The notes under the pieces are model-generated. The model had not been told where the DNA came from. It saw only the letters and a list, made by a program, of their open reading frames with translations, and ran no database searches. From Agromyces atrinae (GTDB lineage: Bacteria; Actinomycetota; Actinomycetes; Actinomycetales; Microbacteriaceae): a stretch of 64,000 nucleotides of DNA. The position numbers and the translations under genes were made by a program. Where the stretch lies: NCBI RefSeq assembly GCF_013407835.1, contig NZ_JACCBI010000001.1, positions 620,001-684,000 of the forward strand. Direction: 5' to 3'. Position 1 is the first letter of the stretch. Each line of letters opens with the position of its first letter. Of this stretch, positions 9,250-17,790 are shown piece by piece.

Positions 9250-9461
9250 TCGGTTATCTCCCTCGCGCATAGATATGCGACGCACCGTGCCCTAGCGGAT
9301 GGTGACCCGCAGGCACGCGGTCTTCGGCGAGCGTTTCTCGCCCCTACGACCTTACTACCTGCACGAATTGACTCAGGCCAGCACACGGGTGCGACGAGCG
9401 CATGTCTGGTCGTGTTCGCTCAGAGCTTGCCGCGCTCGGTCGGGGGGCCTTCCCCCGTCGG

Positions 9462-9467
9462 TACGAT
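9462..9467 (+). promoter_or_regulatory. -10 box for leaderless PAC2 gene
   Basis: TACGAT followed by 6 nt (GGGGGA) and the ATG at 9474. The G-rich spacer could also act as a weak ribosome binding site. Confidence 0.55.
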
Positions 9468-9473
9468 GGGGGA

Positions 9474-10400
9474 ATGCGTGATCCTCGGGGCCTCTACGAC
9501 CTCAACTCCGACGTCGTGGTGCCGACCGGACTGCATCTCGTCGCGGCACTTACGGGCTTTGCGGATGCCGGGGGCGCCGTCTCCCAGTTCTCCAGCTATC
9601 TGCTGGACACGCTCGACACCGAGGTCGTCGCCCAGTTCGATCCCGACGAACTGCTCGACTACCGAGCGCGTCGACCGATCATCTACTTCGACCAGGACCA
9701 CCTGACGGGTTACGAACCCGCTCGCCTGAGCCTCGACCTCGCGCGCGACGAACTCGGGCGGCCGTTCCTCCTCCTCTCGGGGTTCGAGCCCGACTTCCAG
9801 TGGAATCGCTTCTCGGCCGCCGTCATCGGTCTCGTCGAGTCGCTCGGTGTCGCATCGACGACGTGGGTCCATTCGATCCCCATGCCGGTGCCGCACACGC
9901 GCCCGATCGGCGTGACCGTGAGCGGCAACCGCAGCGACCTGATCGACTCCATGTCGGTCTGGCGTCCGCACACGCAGGTGCCCTCGAACGCACTGCACCT
10001 CATCGAGTACCGGCTCCAGTCGCTCGACCACCCGACGGTGGGCTTCGTGCTCCTCATTCCGCACTACCTCGCCGACACCGAGTACCCGGCGGCAGCCGTC
10101 GCGGCACTCGAGAGCATCAGCGCCTCGACGGGGCTCATCTTCCCGACCGACGAGCTCCGCGCTCAGGGGCGTGAGTTCCTCGCACGCATCGACGATCAGG
10201 TCGCGGAGAACGGCGAGCTCGCGAAGCTCGTCGGAACACTCGAGGAGCGGCACGACGCCTATATGGAGGGCACGACGCTGCGTTCTCCGTTGACGGACGA
10301 GGACGGCGAGCTGCCGTCCGCCGACGAGATCGCGGCCGAGCTCGAGAAGTTCCTGGCCTTCCGACGCGGGAGCGATGACGAGCCCCCGCTCGCCTCGTGA
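9474..10400 (+). CDS. PAC2 family protein
   Basis: 308 residues belonging to the PAC2 (proteasome assembly chaperone 2-like) family widely found in actinobacteria. Recognisable segments are HLVAALTGFADAGGAVSQ near the N-terminus and RPHTQVPSNALHLIEYRLQSL in the middle. The biochemical role in bacteria is unknown. The ATG at 9474 is chosen because of the -10 box just before it; an upstream in-frame start would lie inside the promoter. Its TGA overlaps the GTG of the next gene (GTGA), so it is cotranscribed with the MFS transporter. Confidence 0.85.
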   Translation: MRDPRGLYDLNSDVVVPTGLHLVAALTGFADAGGAVSQFSSYLLDTLDTEVVAQFDPDELLDYRARRPIIYFDQDHLTGYEPARLSLDLARDELGRPFLLLSGFEPDFQWNRFSAAVIGLVESLGVASTTWVHSIPMPVPHTRPIGVTVSGNRSDLIDSMSVWRPHTQVPSNALHLIEYRLQSLDHPTVGFVLLIPHYLADTEYPAAAVAALESISASTGLIFPTDELRAQGREFLARIDDQVAENGELAKLVGTLEERHDAYMEGTTLRSPLTDEDGELPSADEIAAELEKFLAFRRGSDDEPPLAS

Positions 10401-11728
10401 ACAGTAGGCGCGCCCGCGTCGTCATCGCTGTTGCCGCCTTCGCCTATGTGATCGCGGTCCTGCAACGGACATCCCTCGGGGTCGCCGGGGTCGCGGCAGC
10501 CGATCGGTTCCAGGTCTCGGCAGCCCTCCTGTCGACGCTCGCCGTCGTGCAGCTGGCGGTCTACGCGGGCATGCAGATTCCCGTCGGCGTGCTGATCGAC
10601 CGCCTGGGGCCTCGCGTGCTCATGCTCTCGGGGCTCTTCGTGATGATCGTCGGGCAGACGACTCTCGCTCTGTCGACGGAGATCGGCTGGGCGATCGCGG
10701 GCCGGGTGCTCGTCGGCGCGGGCGATGCGACGATCTTCGTCTCGATGATGCGCCTGGTCGCCTCGTGGTTCAGCGGTCGGATCGTGCCCCAGCTCTCGCA
10801 ATGGGTCGGTAACACCGGGCAGCTCGGTCAACTGCTGTCCGCGGTGCCGCTCGCGTTCGTCCTTCGTGAGTTCGGCTGGAGCGCCGCGTTCCTCTCGGCC
10901 GCCTCGCTCGCTCTGCTCGCCTTCGCGCTCGTTTTCTTCGTCGTCGCCGACCACCCCCGCGGGGCGCCGGACGAACGGGCGGATGTCTCGTGGCGCGACG
11001 CGATGAGGGAGCTGGGCCGCGCCCTGAAGCGCCCGGGAACGCGCCTCGGCTTCTGGGCTCACTTCGTCACCCAGTCGTCGGGCACCGTCTTCGCCCTGTT
11101 CTGGGGATTCCCCTTCCTCGTCTACGCGGTCGGCCTCTCGGAGCAGGTGGCGGCGTGGCTGCTCGTCCTGCTGACCGGGTCGGGGCTCGTCATCGGCCCC
11201 GTGCTCGGCGTGCTCACCGCTCGCTACCCCAACCGCCGGAGCAATGTCGTGCTCGGCATCGTCGCGGCGATGGGCGTCGCGTGGGCCGTCGTGCTCCTCT
11301 GGCCGGGCGTGCCTCCGACGTGGCTCCTCGCCGCCCTCATCATCGTCATCGGCGTGGGCGGTCCGGGCTCGATGATCGGATTCGACTACGCGCGCACGTT
11401 CAATCCCGCCCGCAGTCTCGGGTCGGCGAACGGCATCGTGAACGTCGGCGGTTTCTCCGCGAGCTTCCTCATCATGCTGCTCGTCGGAATCATCCTCGAC
11501 GCGCTCGACCACGCCCGGGTGGCGACCGGTCTCGAGAGCAATCTGTATGCGCTCGACTCGTTCCGTGTCGCGCTGTCGGTGCAGTTCGTGGTCGTGGGCG
11601 CGGGCGTCGTCGGACTCCTCATCGCTCGACGGCGCACACGGGCGGCTGTTCTCGAGCAGGAGGGAATAGCCGTGGCGCCCCTGTGGGTTGCAGTTGTCAG
11701 GGCCTGGAAGGGCCGCAACGGCCGCTGA
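10397..11728 (+). CDS. MFS transporter
   Basis: 443 residues with about 12 membrane helices. The motif-A-like loop GVLIDRLGPRVLMLSG follows helix 2 and the two halves are separated by a charged loop (RGAPDERADVSWRDAMRELG). It resembles NNP/OFA-type or sugar-phosphate MFS proteins; the substrate cannot be told. Translationally coupled to the PAC2 gene. Confidence 0.85.
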   Translation: MNSRRARVVIAVAAFAYVIAVLQRTSLGVAGVAAADRFQVSAALLSTLAVVQLAVYAGMQIPVGVLIDRLGPRVLMLSGLFVMIVGQTTLALSTEIGWAIAGRVLVGAGDATIFVSMMRLVASWFSGRIVPQLSQWVGNTGQLGQLLSAVPLAFVLREFGWSAAFLSAASLALLAFALVFFVVADHPRGAPDERADVSWRDAMRELGRALKRPGTRLGFWAHFVTQSSGTVFALFWGFPFLVYAVGLSEQVAAWLLVLLTGSGLVIGPVLGVLTARYPNRRSNVVLGIVAAMGVAWAVVLLWPGVPPTWLLAALIIVIGVGGPGSMIGFDYARTFNPARSLGSANGIVNVGGFSASFLIMLLVGIILDALDHARVATGLESNLYALDSFRVALSVQFVVVGAGVVGLLIARRRTRAAVLEQEGIAVAPLWVAVVRAWKGRNGR

Positions 11729-11756
11729 AGCGGCTCACCGGGCGACGAGCGTCGCC
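11717..11756 (+). terminator. hairpins after the MFS gene, ahead of the sigA promoter
   Basis: GCCGC-TGAA-GCGGC spans the MFS stop codon, and GGCGAC-GAGC-GTCGCC follows at 11741-11756. Together they may limit read-through into the sigA promoter region; neither has a T-tract. Confidence 0.4.
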
Positions 11757-11765
11757 GTCACGGGT

Positions 11766-11771
11766 TATAAT
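11766..11771 (+). promoter_or_regulatory. consensus -10 of the sigA promoter
   Basis: A perfect TATAAT in a GC-rich gap, the best -10 in the window. No clear -35 is present at 17 bp. Transcription from here would give a leader of about 150 nt before the sigA ATG. A TTGACA at 11832-11837 in that leader has no good -10 partner. Confidence 0.65.
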
Positions 11772-11927
11772 TGAAGCAGGACCCGTTCACGTCCGCGTGG
11801 CAGCGACTTTCGCAGCCAGATCTCCGCGGACTTGACATGGGTCTTCGTAATGTCACTTTTACCACTGGCCGGATCGATTCCGGCGAAGCTGCATCATCCC
11901 GAGACTGCAGCGTTGAGAGGTTTTCGA

Positions 11928-13259
11928 ATGGCGACTGCCACCACTAAATCCGCCGCACCGACGTCTGAGGCCGCCGAGCCCGAGACCGTTGCAGCGACGA
12001 AGGCCCCGGCAAAGAAGCCGGCGGCGAAGAAGGCGCCCGCGCGGAAGCCGGCGGCGTCCGAAGGCAAGCCCGCGACCGAGACGAAGCCGACGCGCGCTCG
12101 TGCGGCGAAGAAGACCGCTTCGTCCGACGAGTCGCCCGAGGGTGAAGACGACGACGAGGGCGACTCCGACGAGCCGACCGTTGTCGTCGACGTCGAGGTC
12201 GGCACCGACGACTCGACGGACGACTCCGACGACGACGAGGCGAAGCCCGCGATCCCCGTAGAACCGCACCCGACCGGCGCGATCGTTCTGCGTGCCGTCG
12301 ACGACGAAGACGAAGTCCCCGTCTACTCGGCTCAGATCACCGGCGCCACGGCCGACCCCGTCAAGGACTACCTGAAGCAGATCGGAAAGGTCGCGCTCCT
12401 GAACGCGGCCGAAGAGGTCGAGCTCGCCATGCGCATCGAGGCGGGTCTCTTCGCCGAAGAGAAGCTGGCGCACATGGCTGACGCCGAGAAGCGCTCGCAG
12501 CTCGGCCGCGAGCTCCAGTGGGTCGCGCGCGACGGCCAGCGTGCCAAGTCGCACCTCCTCGGAGCCAACCTCCGTCTCGTCGTGTCGCTCGCGAAGCGCT
12601 ACACGGGTCGCGGCATGCAGTTCCTCGACCTCATCCAGGAGGGAAACCTGGGTCTCATCCGTGCAGTCGAGAAGTTCGACTACACGAAGGGCTTCAAGTT
12701 CTCGACCTACGCCACGTGGTGGATCCGTCAGGCGATCACGCGCGCGATGGCCGACCAGGCCCGCACGATCCGCATCCCCGTGCACATGGTCGAGGTCATC
12801 AACAAGCTCGCTCGCGTGCAGCGCCAGATGCTCCAGGACCTGGGCCGCGAACCCACGCCTGAAGAGCTGAGCCGTGAGCTCGACATGACTCCTGAGAAGG
12901 TCATCGAGGTCCAGAAGTACGGTCGCGAGCCCATCTCGTTGCACACGCCACTCGGTGAAGACGGCGACAGCGAGTTCGGCGACCTCATCGAGGACACCGA
13001 GGCCGTCGTCCCCGCCGACGCCGTCGGCTTCACGATGCTGCAGAAGCAGCTCGAGAGTCTGCTCGACTCGCTGTCGGAGCGTGAGGCGGGTGTCATCCGC
13101 ATGCGCTTCGGTCTCGGGGACGGCATGCCGAAGACGCTCGACCAGATCGGTGACACGTTCGGCGTGACGCGTGAGCGCATCCGCCAGATCGAGTCGAAGA
13201 CGATGGCGAAGCTCCGCCACCCGTCGCGGTCGCAGTCGCTGCGCGACTACCTCGAGTAG
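11928..13259 (+). CDS. sigA: principal RNA polymerase sigma factor
   Basis: 443 residues, group 1 sigma-70 (RpoD/HrdB/SigA). Residues 1-70 are Ala/Lys/Pro-rich ([16 protein letters not shown]) and 65-110 strongly acidic, the poorly conserved actinobacterial N-terminal region. Region 1.2 starts at about 141 ([12 protein letters not shown]), region 2 contains [20 protein letters not shown] residues ([24 protein letters not shown]) and [13 protein letters not shown], and region 4.2 ends with [20 protein letters not shown]. The ATG is preceded by GAGAGG at 7 nt; a longer frame upstream lies in the leader. Followed at 7 bp by murT. Confidence 0.97.
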   Translation: MATATTKSAAPTSEAAEPETVAATKAPAKKPAAKKAPARKPAASEGKPATETKPTRARAAKKTASSDESPEGEDDDEGDSDEPTVVVDVEVGTDDSTDDSDDDEAKPAIPVEPHPTGAIVLRAVDDEDEVPVYSAQITGATADPVKDYLKQIGKVALLNAAEEVELAMRIEAGLFAEEKLAHMADAEKRSQLGRELQWVARDGQRAKSHLLGANLRLVVSLAKRYTGRGMQFLDLIQEGNLGLIRAVEKFDYTKGFKFSTYATWWIRQAITRAMADQARTIRIPVHMVEVINKLARVQRQMLQDLGREPTPEELSRELDMTPEKVIEVQKYGREPISLHTPLGEDGDSEFGDLIEDTEAVVPADAVGFTMLQKQLESLLDSLSEREAGVIRMRFGLGDGMPKTLDQIGDTFGVTRERIRQIESKTMAKLRHPSRSQSLRDYLE

Positions 13260-13266
13260 GAGAGCA

Positions 13267-14523
13267 GTGCGGTACGCTCCGGCGGTCGCCGTCGGCCGAG
13301 TGGTGCGCGTCCTCGCGCGCCTGCGAAAGCCGGGCGGCGGTTCGGCGGTGCCCGGCCTCGTGGTCAATCGGATCGCACCGGGGTACCTTCCGGCGACCCT
13401 CGGAGGGTTCCGAGACGGGCTCCTCATCGTCTCGGGATCGAGCGGTAAGTCGACGACGACGAAGATGCTCGTGGCCGTTCTGCGTGCCCACGGCCTCTCG
13501 GTCTTCACGAACCCGTCGACCGCGAACATCAGTCAGGGGCTGACCTCGGCGCTGCTCGAGCAATCGGATTGGCGGGGCCGCGTGCCCGGCGACATCGGCG
13601 TGCTCGAGATGGACGAGGGGCACGGTGCGCTCGTCATGCGAGGGATCGACGCACGTACGGTGACTCTCACGAACATCATGGTCGACCAGATCGACCGGTT
13701 CCACGACTCCGAGATGGTCGCCGGCATGCTCGGCCGCATCGCCGGCCGAGCTCGTGAATCCGTCGTGATCAACGCGGACGACGCGTATCTCGAGACCCTC
13801 GCCGATCGTGTGGTCGACGGCATCGCCGTGCATCGGTTCGGTGTCTCCGCCGAGGTGCTCGCGAGTGCGCCCCGCGGACTCGGGTACACGCAGACAACCG
13901 ACGCTCGCCTCACGCCGGGCGAGGGAGTGCGCGTCGAGTCGGTCGTCGATCGTTCGACGGTCCTCACATCGCGCGGCGACGAGATCGTCGTCGGGCTCCC
14001 AGCCCGAGGCATCCACTACGCGGTCGACGCCGCTGCAGCCTATGCGACGGCGGAGGCCGTGCTCGGCGAGCGGTTCTCCTCGGAGATCGCGGCGAAGGCC
14101 CTCACCGACATCCCCGCCGTCTTCGGCCGCGGTGAGCGGACGACCGTTCGCGGTCAGCTCGTCGAGTTCGTGCTCGTGCAGAACCCGGCGAGCTTCCAAC
14201 TGAACGTCGACAGCATCGCACCCGGCACGAGCCCCATCCTCTTCGCCATGGGCTCCGATGTGCGCGATCCGTCGTACTTCTGGCCCGTGGATCCGTCGAG
14301 CCTCGGACGCGTGGCGATCGTGAGCGGATCGAAGGCCGACGAAGCCGCTCTCCACCTCGTGTACGGGGGAGTAGCGGTCGATCGGATCGAGCACGATCTC
14401 CACCGCGCGATCGACGACTTCCTCGCTCTACCGACCCCCGAGGTCGGAGTGAAGACGATCGTCTTCACCGCCGACTCGATGCGGCGTGCACGCGCCCACC
14501 TCGGAATGACGGAGACCGCATGA
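13267..14523 (+). CDS. murT: MurT-like Mur ligase, atypical (no Cys4 ribbon)
   Basis: 418 residues. Mur-ligase central domain with the ATP loop GSSGKSTTTK (57-66) and NADD, plus a C-terminal DUF1727 domain; MurT activates the alpha-carboxyl of D-Glu in lipid II with ATP, and GatD normally supplies ammonia. Oddities: the protein contains no cysteine, so the four-Cys zinc ribbon inserted in known MurT proteins is missing. The GatD-facing stretch, typically NDN..ADGRDVSW.WD, reads MGSDVRDPSYFWPVD (328-342). The GTG at 13267 has GGAGAG upstream, within the sigA stop. Its stop overlaps the gatD start (ATGA). It may act on another amine than ammonia; see findings. Confidence 0.85.
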   Translation: MRYAPAVAVGRVVRVLARLRKPGGGSAVPGLVVNRIAPGYLPATLGGFRDGLLIVSGSSGKSTTTKMLVAVLRAHGLSVFTNPSTANISQGLTSALLEQSDWRGRVPGDIGVLEMDEGHGALVMRGIDARTVTLTNIMVDQIDRFHDSEMVAGMLGRIAGRARESVVINADDAYLETLADRVVDGIAVHRFGVSAEVLASAPRGLGYTQTTDARLTPGEGVRVESVVDRSTVLTSRGDEIVVGLPARGIHYAVDAAAAYATAEAVLGERFSSEIAAKALTDIPAVFGRGERTTVRGQLVEFVLVQNPASFQLNVDSIAPGTSPILFAMGSDVRDPSYFWPVDPSSLGRVAIVSGSKADEAALHLVYGGVAVDRIEHDLHRAIDDFLALPTPEVGVKTIVFTADSMRRARAHLGMTETA

Positions 14524-15251
14524 CCCTCGAGATCGTTTCGCTGCTCCCGTCGCTGCTCAACACCAACGGTGACGCGGAGAACGCGCGCGTGCTCCTGCGC
14601 CGTGCGGAGTGGGCGGGGATCGACGCTCGCGTCAGTACCGTCGAGCGCGCGGCCGAGCTTCCGAGCGAACCCGACCTCGTCGTCATCGGATCGGGAAGCG
14701 ACGCGAGTCTCGGGGAGGCGCGACTGCGACTGTTCGACATGCTCGACGAGTTGCGCCGCTGGGGTACCGATCGAGTGGGTGTGCTCGCCGTCGGAACCGG
14801 CTGGGAGCTCCTCAGCTGGGGTATCGAGTTCGCCTCGGGCGAGCAGCTCGAGGGCCTGGGCGTGCTGCCCGGTCGAGCCGTTCCCCGCGTCGAGGGGCGT
14901 GTCACCGGTGATCTCGTCATCACGCGCAAGGGTGCCCGACTCGTCGGGTTCGAGAACCACGAGCGCGACTACGTCGGCGCCGAGGCATCACCGCTTGGCC
15001 GTGTCGTCGCCGGCGCGGGCAACGGCCGCGGATCCGCCCAGGAAGGCGTCGTCACGGGAACCGTGATCGGCACGCACCTGCACGGACCGGTGCTCGCGAA
15101 GAACCCGACGCTCGCTGATCAGATGCTGACGACAGCGGCCGAGCGACGAGGTATCGAGTACCAGGTCGGCTCGGCCGCGGTGAAAGTCGACGACTTCGCG
15201 AAGGGAGCGCGGAACGCTGTTCTGCGTTCCCTGTCTCTTCCCGAAGACTGA
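14520..15251 (+). CDS. gatD: GatD-like glutamine amidotransferase lacking the nucleophile Cys
   Basis: 243 residues, class I (CobB/CobQ-like) glutaminase fold. Family landmarks are clear: IVSLLPSLLNTNGDAEN at the N-terminus, EGLGVLPG, VGFENH, the GAGN..G..EG segment and GTHLHGP with His188. The nucleophile elbow, which in GatD reads A-I-C-G-G-Y-Q, is here AVGTGWE (90-96): Gly92 replaces the catalytic Cys and Glu96 the Gln. Glutamine hydrolysis by the standard thioester route should be impossible. Overlaps murT by four bases, so the pair is made together. The fold may be kept as a structural partner or may bind another amine donor. Confidence 0.85.
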   Translation: MTLEIVSLLPSLLNTNGDAENARVLLRRAEWAGIDARVSTVERAAELPSEPDLVVIGSGSDASLGEARLRLFDMLDELRRWGTDRVGVLAVGTGWELLSWGIEFASGEQLEGLGVLPGRAVPRVEGRVTGDLVITRKGARLVGFENHERDYVGAEASPLGRVVAGAGNGRGSAQEGVVTGTVIGTHLHGPVLAKNPTLADQMLTTAAERRGIEYQVGSAAVKVDDFAKGARNAVLRSLSLPED

Positions 15252-15258
15252 ATCGGGT

Positions 15259-15495
15259 CTACGGCTTCGAGTCTCCGAGAAGCCGAGCCGACTCGTCGTG
15301 CCAGCTGTGGGCGATCTGCGAGAGCTTCTCCTGGTACTTGCGCCCGTGGTGAGCGCAGAAGAGAAGTTCGCCGCTGTTGACGACGACCCGGATGTACGCC
15401 TGTGCTCCGCAGCTGTCGCAGCGGTCGAGCGCAGTGAGTTCGTGCGGGGTCTCGAGTTCGTCGACGGAACCGTTCGTGCTGGTGAACTGAGTCAT
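15259..15495 (-). CDS. small zinc-ribbon protein, DUF7455 family
   Basis: 78 residues: TALDRCDSCGAQAYIRVV, then LFCAHHGRKYQEKL, giving CxxC and CxHH zinc ligands. This conserved actinobacterial family sits near the principal sigma factor and the topoisomerase genes. Function unknown; its length and ribbon suggest binding to a nucleic acid or RNA polymerase, which is inference. Strong ribosome binding site GGAGGAGG before the ATG. Convergent with gatD, 7 bp apart. Confidence 0.8.
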   Translation of the reverse strand: MTQFTSTNGSVDELETPHELTALDRCDSCGAQAYIRVVVNSGELLFCAHHGRKYQEKLSQIAHSWHDESARLLGDSKP

Positions 15496-15649
15496 GGTGC
15501 CTCCTCCGTCGTGCGTCCCGGGATTTCGGGTTCATCAATGTAAACACGTGGACCGTTGACCCTATGCCACATCTCGGGGCATTTCGCTGTGCGCGTAGTC
15601 GATCGGCGGCGGTCGGGTGTCGGTGCGCCTCACGCGCGGGGGCGCGAAC

Positions 15650-15655
15650 TAGGCT
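15650..15655 (+). promoter_or_regulatory. -10 box before parE
   Basis: TAGGCT followed by 8 nt and the GTG at 15664; there is no Shine-Dalgarno, consistent with a leaderless mRNA. Confidence 0.5.
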
Positions 15656-15663
15656 CGTCAATC

Positions 15664-17742
15664 GTGAACTCCGACTACTCCGCACGCCACCTCTCCGTCC
15701 TTGAGGGTCTCGAGGCTGTGCGCAAACGACCGGGAATGTACATCGGTTCGACCGATGCCCGCGGTCTCATGCACTGCCTCTGGGAGATCATCGACAACTC
15801 GGTCGACGAGGCCCTCGCCGGACACGGTGACCGCATCGACGTCGTGCTCCACCCCGATGGCAGTGTCGAGGTGCGTGACACCGCGCGCGGCATCCCCGTC
15901 GATGTCGAGCCGAAGACGGGTCTCACCGGTGTCGAGGTCGTGTTCACCAAGCTCCACGCGGGCGGCAAGTTCGGATCCGGATCGTACGCGTCGTCCGGCG
16001 GTCTCCACGGCGTGGGAGCCTCGGTCGTCAACGCGCTGTCGGAGCGGCTCGACGTCGAGGTCGATCGCGACGGCAAGACGTACACGATGTCGTTCCACCG
16101 TGGTGAGCCCGGGACGTTCGCCGACACGGGCGCGCCGAGCCCTGATGCTCCGTTCACCCCGTTCGAGAAGTCGAGCACGCTGCGCGTCGTCGGCAAGGTC
16201 GCCAAGGGCGTCACGGGAACGCGTGTGCGGTACTGGGCCGACCGTCAGATCTTCACGCGCGGCGCCGAGTTCCAGGTCGAGGAGCTCCTCGGACGCGCTC
16301 GACAGACTGCCTTCCTCGTGACCGGTCTCGGCATCGAGATCGCCGACGAGCGTCTCGAGGAACGCGAGGTCCACTCGTTCCGCTACGACGGGGGCATCGC
16401 GGAGTTCGTCGACTACCTCTCCGTCGATTCGCCGCTGACCGACACGTGGCGCCTGACCGGTTCGGGCACGTTCACCGAGACCGTCCCCGTCCTCAACGAG
16501 AACGGCGCGATGCTGCCCACCGAGCTCACACGAGAGTGCGAGGTCGACATCGCTCTGCGCTGGGGTACGGGGTACGAGACCGTCACGCGCAGCTTCGTCA
16601 ACATCATCGCCACCCCGAAGGGCGGCACGCACCAGAACGGCTTCGACCAGGGCCTGCTGAAGTTCATCCGCACCCAGGTCGAGCAGAACGCGCGACGTCT
16701 GAAGGTCGGCAACGACAAGATCGACAAGGATGACGTGCTCGCCGGTCTCACGGCAGTCCTCACCGTTCGCCTGCCCGAGCCGCAGTTCGAGGGGCAGACC
16801 AAGGAGGTCCTCGGAACTCCCGCTGTGCGCGCGATCGTGGCGAACGTCGTGGCGAAGTCGCTCGCCGAGCGCTTCTCGTCGACGAAGCGCGACGACAAGG
16901 CACAGACCGCGCTTGTGCTCGACAAGGTCGTCGCCGAGATGAAGTCGCGCATTTCGGCGCGAGCGCACAAAGAGACCCAGCGTCGCAAGAACGCGCTCGA
17001 GAGCTCGTCCCTGCCGGCGAAGCTCGTCGACTGCCGCTCGTCCGACGTGCAGCACAGTGAACTCTTCATCGTCGAGGGAGATTCCGCCCTCGGCACGGCC
17101 AAGCTCGCGCGCGACAGCGAGCATCAGGCGCTCCTGCCGATCCGAGGGAAGATCCTCAACGTGCAGAAGGCGAGCGTGTCCGACATGCTCTCGAACCTCG
17201 AGTGCGCATCGATCATCCAGGTGATCGGCGCCGGTTCGGGGCGCAGCTTCGACCTGTCGGCAGCGCGCTACGGTAAGGTCATCATCATGAGCGACGCCGA
17301 CGTCGACGGTGCGCACATCCGCACGCTCCTCCTCACGCTCTTCTTCCGCTACATGCGCCCGATGATCGAAGAGGGACGCGTGTTCGCGGCGGTCCCGCCG
17401 CTGCATCGCGTCGTCGTCATGAACCCCGGATCGAAGCCGAACGAGACGATCTACACGTACTCCGAGGCGGAACTCCACGGCGTTCTCGCGACACTGCGGA
17501 AGCAGGGGAAGCGCTACCAGGACCCGATCCAGCGCTACAAGGGACTCGGCGAGATGGATGCCGACCAGCTGGCCACCACGACGATGGACCGTCGGCAGCG
17601 CACGCTCCGTCGCGTCGGAGTGTCGGACGCCGAGAACGCCGGCCGTGTCTTCGAACTGCTCATGGGCAACGAGGTCGCTCCCCGCAAGGAGTTCATCATC
17701 GACTCGGCGACGGACCTCAGCCGCGAGCGCATCGACGCCTGA
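15664..17742 (+). CDS. parE: DNA topoisomerase IV subunit B (ParE-type GyrB homologue)
   Basis: 692 residues, type IIA topoisomerase ATPase subunit. The GHKL ATPase motifs are EIIDNSVDEAL, DTARGIPVD and GGLHGVGASVVNALS; the Toprim domain has FIVEGDSA and IMSDADVDGAHI, and the C-terminus has RYKGLGEMDADQL. Its position next to sigA and DUF7455, facing a second GyrA-type gene, matches the topoisomerase IV pair of Streptomyces rather than gyrB beside recF/dnaN. Start GTG chosen by the TAGGCT box and the conserved N-terminus (YSARHLSVLEGLEAVRKRPGM). Confidence 0.88.
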   Translation: MNSDYSARHLSVLEGLEAVRKRPGMYIGSTDARGLMHCLWEIIDNSVDEALAGHGDRIDVVLHPDGSVEVRDTARGIPVDVEPKTGLTGVEVVFTKLHAGGKFGSGSYASSGGLHGVGASVVNALSERLDVEVDRDGKTYTMSFHRGEPGTFADTGAPSPDAPFTPFEKSSTLRVVGKVAKGVTGTRVRYWADRQIFTRGAEFQVEELLGRARQTAFLVTGLGIEIADERLEEREVHSFRYDGGIAEFVDYLSVDSPLTDTWRLTGSGTFTETVPVLNENGAMLPTELTRECEVDIALRWGTGYETVTRSFVNIIATPKGGTHQNGFDQGLLKFIRTQVEQNARRLKVGNDKIDKDDVLAGLTAVLTVRLPEPQFEGQTKEVLGTPAVRAIVANVVAKSLAERFSSTKRDDKAQTALVLDKVVAEMKSRISARAHKETQRRKNALESSSLPAKLVDCRSSDVQHSELFIVEGDSALGTAKLARDSEHQALLPIRGKILNVQKASVSDMLSNLECASIIQVIGAGSGRSFDLSAARYGKVIIMSDADVDGAHIRTLLLTLFFRYMRPMIEEGRVFAAVPPLHRVVVMNPGSKPNETIYTYSEAELHGVLATLRKQGKRYQDPIQRYKGLGEMDADQLATTTMDRRQRTLRRVGVSDAENAGRVFELLMGNEVAPRKEFIIDSATDLSRERIDA

Positions 17743-17790
17743 CGTCGTCGCAGAGGGGCCGCACTCAGGCGAACTTCGGCGTTCTTCGGC

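Noticed and set aside
11832..11837. TTGACA as -35 of a second sigA promoter
   Set aside because: No acceptable -10 lies 16-18 bp downstream; the TATAAT at 11766 is a better candidate.
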